From CBDCPI01 sp965220245 (GTDB lineage: Bacteria; Chloroflexota; Dehalococcoidia; Lucifugimonadales; UBA3495), in NCBI GenBank assembly GCA_965220245.1, contig CBDCPI010000012.1, forward strand, positions 124,001 through 188,000: a DNA stretch of 64,000 nt, read 5' to 3'. Made by a program: the position numbers and the translations under genes. Position 1 is the stretch's first letter; the number at the start of each line of letters is the position of its first letter. The notes below the pieces were generated by a model, which saw only the letters and a program-made list of their open reading frames with translations, was not told where the DNA came from and did no database searches. Positions 41,464 to 48,274 of this stretch are shown here, in pieces.

Positions 41464-41888
41464 ATGCCTTATCAAGTCCAATGGACGTCCGAGGCGGCGG
41501 AGATGCTCCGGCGTATCTCTGACCGGAGGATACAATCCCAAGTATCGCGTCGGGCAGAGCGGTTAGCTAATGACTCTGAAAAACAGGGAAGCCCCCTCAG
41601 GGGAGAATTGGCCGGGGAGAATTGGCCGGGGAGAATTGGCCGGGGAGAATTGGCCGGGGAGAATTGGCCGGGGAGAATTGGCCGGGGAGAATTGGCCGGG
41701 GAGAATTGGCCGGGTATCGATCAGTCCGCGCCTCCGGGCAACGCTACAGGATTGTCTTTCGTGTAGAAGAAAGCGAAGTAAGGGTAATTATCATAAGTGT
41801 GGGCATTAGACGCGAAGGCGACTGCCGAGACATTTACGCTTTATCCCTGCGGATAATTCGGCTAGGGTTAGAGGAGCCAGCAGAATAG
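41464..41888 (+). pseudogene. RelE-type toxin, frame broken by a 14-bp repeat array (possibly phase-variable)
   Basis: MPYQVQWTSEAAEMLRRISD and RRIQSQVSRRAERLANDSEK in the first frame are a RelE N-terminus. After the array (41603-41714) the C-terminus GYRSVRASGQRYRIVFRVEE with VRVIIISVGIRREGDCRDIY reads in another phase to 41888. Removing seven of the eight units gives an uninterrupted 108-residue RelE with GELAGYRS at the joint. In the present state translation ends at 41766 without the catalytic half. Copy numbers 1, 4, 7 or 10 restore the frame. The Phd-like antitoxin gene follows in 12 bases. Confidence 0.9.
41603..41714 (+). repeat. Eight perfect tandem copies of a 14-bp unit
   Basis: GAGAATTGGCCGGG repeated eight times without a mismatch (112 bp), inside the RelE coding frame. 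Because 14 is not divisible by three, each gain or loss of a unit shifts the frame. Confidence 0.97.
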
Positions 41889-41900
41889 AAGGGAGGAACA

Positions 41901-42197
41901 ATGGAACGGTACTCCGAATACGAAGCAGCCCGGATACCTATAATCGAGGCATGTATAATGTTAGACCGGTTGCCCGAACTACTGGCTGAAGAAAACCGAG
42001 CTGTGGCCTTGACCCGGCCGGGAAAACCGGTGCTGGCTGTAATGCGGTGGGACCTTTTTGAATCGGTGATAGAGACTTTGGAGATTATGGGAGACCCGGA
42101 CATGATGGCCTCAATCGGCAGGGGCATTGCAGATGCCGACGAAAACCGATTGATAACTATGGAGCAACTCAAGGCCGAATTGGGAATCGACACTTAA
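41901..42197 (+). CDS. Phd/YefM-type antitoxin
   Basis: A 98-residue protein with LDRLPELLAEENRAVALTRP GKPVLAVMRWDLFESVIETL, the conserved Phd/YefM core (strand-helix DNA-binding part), and an acidic C-terminal helix (ADENRLITMEQLKAELGI) that would wrap the toxin. AGGGAGG precedes the ATG. It stays intact while its RelE partner is off, which removes any risk to the cell from the repeat switching back on. Confidence 0.88.
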   Translation: MERYSEYEAARIPIIEACIMLDRLPELLAEENRAVALTRPGKPVLAVMRWDLFESVIETLEIMGDPDMMASIGRGIADADENRLITMEQLKAELGIDT

Positions 42198-42210
42198 CGC
42201 AGGTGAAGGT

Positions 42211-42728
42211 ATGCCAAGAGCAACTATCAATATTGGGGAGGCCTCCGGCCAAGCGGCTACGGGCGCTATCTGGAGATACTCCAGGGGTTACGTGCCGGGG
42301 GAGGACAACGAGGGGTTGGTGGCCCAAGGAGAAGGCAGTCCGGCCCGCCTGCCGGAATACGACGACTCCAACTGGGAAGTGTGCAGCGACCTCGCCCAGC
42401 GGGTGTCCCGCGGTTTCAGCTTCGTCTGGTATCGGGCCACAATCACCATTCCCGAAACGGTGGATGGCCCCCTACCGGTGGGATGCGGGTCCAGTTCGAG
42501 ACTTGCGTGGACGATTACGGCGAAATTTGGATCGACGGCGAATGCAACCGGGACCGGGGAACGGTCCAAGGATTCAACGTCCCGCAACGGGTCCAAGTGA
42601 CCGACAATGCCCAGCCGGGCAGCCAACACACCATAGCGATACTGGCCGTCAACGGGCCGCTGGCGGCGCCGGGAGGGACCGTGTTCGTGCGCTACGCCAA
42701 CCTGGGCTTTGAATGGACCGGGGCCTAG
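42211..42728 (+). pseudogene. Jelly-roll sugar-binding-like domain protein, frameshifted
   Basis: MPRATINIGEASGQAATGAI through RGFSFVWYRATITIPETVDG lies in one frame, and RVQFETCVDDYGEIWIDGEC through FVRYANLGFEWTGA in another; the joint is at about 42475-42487 (one base missing). The WYR...IP and DDYGEIWIDG features resemble the sugar-binding jelly roll of glycoside hydrolase family 2. In related genomes, as far as I recall, such a domain accompanies SMP-30 lactonases. The whole would be about 172 residues. Confidence 0.65.
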
Positions 42729-42744
42729 CCCTTCCGGGTCCCGG

Positions 42745-42915
42745 CTAGCCGACGGCGGCCTCCCTCCCTTGGTCCGAGGCCTCCTGGATGCTGTCGATGA
42801 AGTGGTGCAGCCGGACCGCCTCGTCGAAGTCGGGCTGGCAGTCGTTCCCTTCCCGGATGCCGTGCCCAAACTGGTAGTACATCTGGCCCATGTTGTAAGC
42901 CGCCCCCAGTGGCAT
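42745..42915 (-). pseudogene. C-terminal remnant of a Gfo/Idh/MocA oxidoreductase
   Basis: The minus strand encodes AAYNMGQMYYQFGHGIREGN, DCQPDFDEAVRLHHFIDSIQ and EASDQGREAAVG before TAG at 42745. This matches the C-terminal end of Gfo/Idh/MocA sugar dehydrogenases. The NAD-binding N-terminus is missing; the region upstream is repeat sequence. Confidence 0.7.
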
Positions 42916-42975
42916 TGCTATGAAAATAGGTCATTTTCATCCGCATACGTGGCCCGACGCGGCAGGCCATTAGCA

Positions 42976-43050
42976 ATTCTGAGCGGAGCGAAGAATCTCA
43001 GCTACAGTGGAGAGACCCTTCGCTCTGCTCAGGGTGACAATGAAAAGACC
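42976..43050. repeat. Intergenic repeat (GAGCGGAGCGAAGAATCT type)
   Basis: A dispersed noncoding repeat with inverted halves: ATTCTGAGCGGAGCGAAGAA and CCTTCGCTCTGCTCAGGGTG, then ACAATGAAAAGACCCC. A related copy lies at 61425-61550. It sits directly before the seven-gene run. Confidence 0.7.
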
Positions 43051-43188
43051 CCGGGAAAAGACCCCGGCCGACTTTGCACAAGCCTCGCCCGCAGTTTGCG
43101 GGGCCTTTCTTTGGCTGGCGCCTGGCTGTTATGCTGTGTGAACGACCCTCAATCAACCGGTGAAGGCCTTTGCCGGAGACTAGGACCA

Positions 43189-44535
43189 GTGTTCCTTTCG
43201 GAGACCACTTTCGATATTCCCGCCGCGCCTCCGGGCGTTAGCCTGCTCGATTGGTGGGCACGGCAGACCGGGGCGCATCTGCCTGAAGGAGTGGCGGCGG
43301 TCCGGTTTGTGGTCACCGAATCCGGCCCCGAGGGCTACCGCTGCGAGGTGACCACCGTCCGGGAATCGAGCTTGGAATTGGGCGGCAGCGGCCGGTTTCC
43401 CCATGGACTGATGTTCCGGTTCCGCAAACGCCGCACGGAGAACACCGGTAGTTTTAACGCGGTGTTGCTGGTCCCCACCGGTATCGGGGCCGCTATCGGC
43501 GGCCACGCCGGTGACGCAACACCGGTTGCCCAGTTACTGGCTTCGGTGTGTGACCGGCTGGTTACTCATCCTAACGTGGTGAACGCCTCGGACATCAATG
43601 AGCTGCCCGCGAACGGACTCTATGTAGAAGGCAGCGTGATTTCACGCCTGCTGATGGGCGCCGTAGGCTTGCAGCCAGTCAGAAGTAACCGGGTATTGGT
43701 GCTAATCAACTCCCATCCCGACCCTCTCTTCCCGGCGATGGCTGTCAACGCCGTCAACGCCGCCCGGTCGTCTTATGGGCTAAGGTGCCCGTGGACGATT
43801 GAGTTGGACCCGCCGCTGATTATGCGATCCCAATACACCGGCTCGGCGCGGGCATCAGGCGAGGTGGAGAGCTTGGGTCGCGTGCTGGACCTGCTGGACC
43901 AGCACCGGGGGGAGTACGACGCGGTGGCAATATCCTCAGTCATCAACGTTCCTTTCCACTTTCACGGCGATTACTTCGGCAGCGATGGCAGTATGGTCAA
44001 TCCTTGGGGTGGGGTCGAGTCCATGCTGACCCACACCATCTCCAGCCTGTACAATGTGCCCTCGGCGCACTCGCCAATGTTGGAGTCCCAGGCCGCATTG
44101 GAGGTCGATACCGGTATCGTTGACCCCCGTCTGGCTGCGGAAGCCATTTCCATCACCTTTTTGCAATCGGTCCTCAAGGGACTCCAGAAGAGTCCCCGAA
44201 TCATGACCGGTCCAACGGAGATGCGTGACTCCCACGTCCTGTCGGTTGAGGACGTTTCGTGTCTGGTGATTCCCGACGGTTGCTTGGGGCTGCCCACGGC
44301 GGCGGCGTTGGAGCAGGGAGTCCCGGTCATCGCGGTACGAGAAAATGAGAACCTGATGCGGAACGATCTAACCCGGTTGCCGTGGCAGGAGGGGCAATTC
44401 CACCTAGTGGACAACTACTGGGAGGCCGCCGGCGTCATGGCGGCGCTCAAGGCGGGCATAGACCCCGGAACGGTCCGTCGGCCCCTCCGGCAGGTGACGG
44501 TTGAAAAAGACGGGCATGTATCCCGGTTGGCTTAA
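43189..44535 (+). CDS. DUF3326 domain protein
   Basis: About 448 residues. The reading frame is open from 42709, but the upstream part is repeat and pseudogene sequence; the GTG at 43189 fits the family's VFLSETTFDIP-like beginning. The DUF3326 core is clear: VLLVPTGIGAAIGGHAGDAT, PVAQLLASVCDRLVTHPNVV, NASDINELPANGLYVEGSVI, PVRSNRVLVLINSHPDPL, CPWTIELDPPLIMRSQYTGS, VPFHFHGDYFGSDGSMVNPW. The conserved HFH, DPP and GGxxGDATP elements suggest an enzyme, but no function is established. The gene opens a same-strand series and overlaps the decarboxylase gene by 20 bases. Confidence 0.9.
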   Translation: MFLSETTFDIPAAPPGVSLLDWWARQTGAHLPEGVAAVRFVVTESGPEGYRCEVTTVRESSLELGGSGRFPHGLMFRFRKRRTENTGSFNAVLLVPTGIGAAIGGHAGDATPVAQLLASVCDRLVTHPNVVNASDINELPANGLYVEGSVISRLLMGAVGLQPVRSNRVLVLINSHPDPLFPAMAVNAVNAARSSYGLRCPWTIELDPPLIMRSQYTGSARASGEVESLGRVLDLLDQHRGEYDAVAISSVINVPFHFHGDYFGSDGSMVNPWGGVESMLTHTISSLYNVPSAHSPMLESQAALEVDTGIVDPRLAAEAISITFLQSVLKGLQKSPRIMTGPTEMRDSHVLSVEDVSCLVIPDGCLGLPTAAALEQGVPVIAVRENENLMRNDLTRLPWQEGQFHLVDNYWEAAGVMAALKAGIDPGTVRRPLRQVTVEKDGHVSRLA

Positions 44536-45685
44536 TGCCGTCTCCAGCCCGGCCTTCGTGTACGATGAAGCGGTTATTCATCGCCTTCTCCAAGCCGGAG
44601 ACACGTTGCGTCAAGACGGAGCGTGCCGGTTGCTATTCGCGATTAAGTCATTCTCGGTCTTGGACGCGCTCAAGTTCATGGCCCCCAGCCTGGACGGATT
44701 TGCGGTGAGTTCCCCGTTCGAGGCGCGTCTGGCCCGTTGCGCCAACGACCACGGCGGCACCATTCACATTACTACCCCGGGGATTAGGGAAGACGAAATC
44801 GACGAGATCGGCGACCTGTGCGATTTCGTCTCGTTTAATTCGCTGACCCACTGGGACAGGTACCAAGGCCGCACCAAGGACAAAGCCAGTTGCGGGTTGC
44901 GCGTGAATCCTCAAATGTCCTTCGCGGACGACCAACGCTACGACCCCTGTCGGCCTTATTCAAAGCTGGGAGTCCCTCTGGAAGACTTGGTCACGGCATT
45001 CGGCCAAGAGCCTGGGCGGATTTCCGGCCTGCGGGGCATCCTGTTCCACTCCAACTGCGATTCCTCCGATTTCGGGGAACTGCTGGCTACGGTACAGCAT
45101 GTGTGTTCCCGCGCCGCACCGGTGTTAGCCCGGGTCCAATGGATCAACCTGGGCGGCGGTTATCTTTTCGACCACGGCTCGGACTTCGCTCCCTTCATTG
45201 AGGCCGTAAATCTGCTTAAGAAGCATACCGGCGCAGAAGTGTACTTCGAACCCGGCTCCGCCTTGGTGCGCGCTGCGGGGTATATTGTTTCCACGGTACT
45301 CGACGTCTTCCCCAGCGACGGCAAGACCATAGCGGTCTTGGACACCACGGTGAACCACATGCCCGAAGTGTTGGAGTACGGCTTTCAGCCGGATGTGGCC
45401 GGACACGATGATGACGCCCCTCACGAATACCTGCTGGCAGGAAGCACCTGCCTGGCCGGCGACGTCTTCGGTTGCTACCGGTTCGAGCACCCCTTGGGGA
45501 CCGGGGATAAGGTGGTCTTCAACAATGCCGGGTCGTATACCCTCACTAAGGCCCATTCGTTCAACGGGATCGGGCTCCCGGCAATCTACGCGCTGACGGC
45601 CCCGGGCGAATTGGTCTTGAAGAGCCGTTTCACCTTCGATCACTTTGCCGCTCGCTGGGGGGCCGGGCCCCATGCGGCGTTGTGA
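44516..45685 (+). CDS. Carboxynorspermidine decarboxylase-like PLP enzyme
   Basis: About 389 residues of fold-type III PLP decarboxylase. SPAFVYDEAVIHRLLQAGDT is followed by LLFAIKSFSVLDALKFMAPS (the PLP lysine in AIKS). FVSFNSLTHWDRY, LRVNPQMSFADDQRYDPCRP, FHSNCDSSDFGELLATVQHV, WINLGGGYLF and VYFEPGSALV (phosphate-binding EPG) follow, as does the active-site Cys region GSTCLAGDVFG. This is the NspC pattern, which makes norspermidine or spermidine from the carboxy-polyamine. No carboxyspermidine dehydrogenase is adjacent. The substrate may be a modified relative. A TTG 15 bases earlier is possible. Confidence 0.88.
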   Translation: MYPGWLNAVSSPAFVYDEAVIHRLLQAGDTLRQDGACRLLFAIKSFSVLDALKFMAPSLDGFAVSSPFEARLARCANDHGGTIHITTPGIREDEIDEIGDLCDFVSFNSLTHWDRYQGRTKDKASCGLRVNPQMSFADDQRYDPCRPYSKLGVPLEDLVTAFGQEPGRISGLRGILFHSNCDSSDFGELLATVQHVCSRAAPVLARVQWINLGGGYLFDHGSDFAPFIEAVNLLKKHTGAEVYFEPGSALVRAAGYIVSTVLDVFPSDGKTIAVLDTTVNHMPEVLEYGFQPDVAGHDDDAPHEYLLAGSTCLAGDVFGCYRFEHPLGTGDKVVFNNAGSYTLTKAHSFNGIGLPAIYALTAPGELVLKSRFTFDHFAARWGAGPHAAL

Positions 45686-45713
45686 GGCCGGCGCACCCAC
45701 CGGTTCGCGGCTC

Positions 45714-47120
45714 ATGGGAAGCATTGACGACTTGATACTTCAATTCTCCGACCTGGTTTCCACCAGAAAGTGCGCCCTGCGTATTGACGCCAGCGAGGGC
45801 TGCCGGACTCTGGGGTACTTGCTGGACAAGTACATCAAACGGGCCCCCATGGACCGCCTGTTGCGGGAGAACCGCATCACCCCAAATTCCGCTGACTCCC
45901 TCTACGCCTTGCAAGACCTGCTGTACCTAAGCTCCGACAGCGGCCATCTCCTGGACATGGTCCCCGAGGTTGCTTTCAAAGACCTGGATAGGCGTATCGG
46001 ACTGGATGAGATTCCCACTTGTCACCCGGCGTTGGCCGGGGGGCAAGAGGTCCCCGTCATCGACATCTCCATTGACCGCTTGAACGGGAACTATCATCGC
46101 AACTGGACCGGTTTCCACGCCCGCAAGTGGTTGCGGGACGAGGAGAAATACTCCGGCTTTGTGCTTGAGACCTTGGCCGCCCGCTTTGGGACCCCGGAGG
46201 CTGATCAGATTCTTGCTGACCGGGTACTTGAAGACGCCTCACCGGAGTCCAAATTTAAGCTGATCGAAGCGCTGGCCGAAAGAGTCTGGAACGCCCAGTT
46301 CGAGAACTATTCCCGGTTCGTCGATAAGAAGTTGGTATACAAGTCGGGCGGCGAGACCATCGATAACATTATCGAAGGCGCGGGCGCCATCTGCTCGGAA
46401 AAGGTGCAGGCACTGAAGTTTCTCACCGACCACTACGGTCTCCAGTCCGAGTACCTAATCGCCGGGCCAAACGCCGCCGGGCCCCTGCCGGTGGAGAAGC
46501 TGAGAGAGCTTCTGGTCACCTTCGATTTTCGCTTCTCCAAGCGGTATACGCGATTTTGGCAGCATACCGCCCTGCTGTATGATATTGATGGAGAGCAGGT
46601 GTTGGTGGATGCCACCAACGGGAACATTCCCTTCCTGTTCCTTCGAGACCCCTGGGTGGAACAAGTCCTGGGATACGACAGCAAGCTGCCAGTTACGGTC
46701 AAAATGATCGAGGCCGCAGAGGACTTCTACTACCACCGGCCGCCCCAAGACATCCCGGAAAACTTCTTTTTCGCCCTGGAGGGCTGGATGCCCTACACCG
46801 ACTTGATGCAGGTATTCGATAACGAGTTGGGGCTTTACCTTTCCAGCGATTACTACGTCATTCCCATCCCCTATCAGAGCGAACGAGAATTCAAGAAAGC
46901 CAAGCATGAGTATGAAACCGTGAGCCGCCGGGCGGGCCTGGACTGTTCTGTTACCGATCGCTGGGACTTGGACTCACCGTTGGGCGCCCAATTCTCGCTG
47001 GCCGAGCCCTTGGTCAGCCAGCGGATTCTGGACTCCGAGGAACACCTTCTGGCCCGTCTCGATGAATGTGACGGGTCAGGCCATGATGCCGGGCTGGTCA
47101 TCATGAAGCTGGGGAGTTGA
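45714..47120 (+). CDS. Transglutaminase-like cysteine protein (putative)
   Basis: About 468 residues; the ATG at 45714 is one option and the frame is open from 45645. The centre has the order of a transglutaminase/peptidase fold: EGAGAICSEKVQALKFLTDH (Cys at helix start), YLIAGPNAAGP, RFWQHTALLYDIDGEQVLVD (His) and VDATNGNIPF (Asp). It could therefore form amide links, for example with amines such as polyamines, or act as a peptidase; this is inference from the Cys-His-Asp arrangement. No signal peptide. It directly follows the NspC-like gene. Confidence 0.7.
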   Translation: MGSIDDLILQFSDLVSTRKCALRIDASEGCRTLGYLLDKYIKRAPMDRLLRENRITPNSADSLYALQDLLYLSSDSGHLLDMVPEVAFKDLDRRIGLDEIPTCHPALAGGQEVPVIDISIDRLNGNYHRNWTGFHARKWLRDEEKYSGFVLETLAARFGTPEADQILADRVLEDASPESKFKLIEALAERVWNAQFENYSRFVDKKLVYKSGGETIDNIIEGAGAICSEKVQALKFLTDHYGLQSEYLIAGPNAAGPLPVEKLRELLVTFDFRFSKRYTRFWQHTALLYDIDGEQVLVDATNGNIPFLFLRDPWVEQVLGYDSKLPVTVKMIEAAEDFYYHRPPQDIPENFFFALEGWMPYTDLMQVFDNELGLYLSSDYYVIPIPYQSEREFKKAKHEYETVSRRAGLDCSVTDRWDLDSPLGAQFSLAEPLVSQRILDSEEHLLARLDECDGSGHDAGLVIMKLGS

Positions 47121-47183
47121 CCGCCTCTTCCTCTTCTTCGATAGGGGATAGAGGGTCAACCAACCCCTGGAGAATGCCGCTGC

Positions 47184-48263
47184 ATGTATTTCTCTCTGGT
47201 AAGAATCATGCGCCGGGTCCGCCGCAGACGGGAGCTGGGCCTCTTGGTTATACTGGTCGTGCTGGGGGCAAGCGTCGTTGGCAATGCCTTGACCTTCTTC
47301 GTTTTCGAGCGGAGTGTCCTGCCCGACCTCACCATCGGCGACAGCTTCTGGTATAGCGTAATATCCATTACCACCATCGGGTACGGCGACCTATCGGCGT
47401 CTGCCCTTGGGGCCCGCATTGGTACGGTGGTGTTCATCATTCTGTTTGGTCTGGTGGCGTTCACCAGTACTGCCGGGGTTTTGGTGGACTGGATTTTGGA
47501 GCTGCGTATGAAGGAGCAGACCGGAATGGCAACCGTCCATGCGAAAGGCCACTTGCTGATTGTCCACTTCCCCAACGAGACCAGAGTCCACCACATTGTG
47601 GACGAGTTCTTGGCGGACCCGGGCCACCGTTGGGCCGAGATCATCATCATTGCCGACACCGTGAATTCCCTCCCTTTTGACCATCCCAACGTGTCCTTCG
47701 TGCGGGGCTCGCCGCTGGACGAGGAGACCTATCTTCGGGCTCGCCTTAACGAAGCTAGCCAGGCTATTATCTTGAGCACCGACTATAATGACCCCAACAG
47801 CGATAGTGTGGTTGCTTCTGCCGCCGCCGTAATCACCAGCCTTAGCCCCAATACCCGGGTTGTTGCCGAGTGTATGTCGCCAAGACACCGGCGGCTTTTT
47901 TCCGGCGTTCCCGATGCCACGCTGGTGTATACCTTGCGCATGGCCAATAATCTGCTCATTCAGGAGTCCCAGGACCCCGGCGTAACCCTGCTTACCCAGG
48001 CTATGACCAGCAATATGATCGATAGGACGTTGGCCAGCACCAGGGTTGATTCGGCCCCGTATTCTGGCTCAAATCGAGGCTCTCTCAGCTACACCCAAAT
48101 CGCCGCCAAACTGCTGGACAAAGACATTAACCTAGTGGGAGTAGTCCGCGACAAACAGGCGTATTTGAAGTTTGGCGGTATGTTCGTGACCAAGGGCGAT
48201 CTTTTGGTTTACATTAGCTCCAGCCGGTATTCTTGGGCTGACTTGCAGGAAAGCATCGGGTAG
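47184..48263 (+). CDS. Potassium channel with RCK/TrkA-N regulatory domain
   Basis: A 359-residue protein with two membrane helices flanking the selectivity filter TTIGYGD (about residue 63), then a cytosolic RCK Rossmann domain (HLLIVHFPNETRVHHIVDEF, IIIIADTV, VSFVRGSPLDEETYLRARLN, AIILSTD, NTRVVAECMSP) and a small C-terminal TrkA-C-like part. It is an MthK/Kch-type K+ channel gated by ligands or NAD(H). Known PspA/DUF350 neighbourhoods often include potassium channels, which suits its place in this series. Confidence 0.93.
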   Translation: MYFSLVRIMRRVRRRRELGLLVILVVLGASVVGNALTFFVFERSVLPDLTIGDSFWYSVISITTIGYGDLSASALGARIGTVVFIILFGLVAFTSTAGVLVDWILELRMKEQTGMATVHAKGHLLIVHFPNETRVHHIVDEFLADPGHRWAEIIIIADTVNSLPFDHPNVSFVRGSPLDEETYLRARLNEASQAIILSTDYNDPNSDSVVASAAAVITSLSPNTRVVAECMSPRHRRLFSGVPDATLVYTLRMANNLLIQESQDPGVTLLTQAMTSNMIDRTLASTRVDSAPYSGSNRGSLSYTQIAAKLLDKDINLVGVVRDKQAYLKFGGMFVTKGDLLVYISSSRYSWADLQESIG

Positions 48264-48274
48264 GGGGCCGCAGG

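Noticed and set aside
41603..41714. Repeat array considered as CRISPR
   Set aside because: Units are 14 bp, perfectly contiguous without spacers and inside a toxin gene, so this is a simple tandem array.
42709..43188. N-terminal extension of DUF3326
   Set aside because: The extra 160 codons translate the antisense of a Gfo/Idh/MocA remnant and a dispersed repeat; the conserved part begins at 43189.
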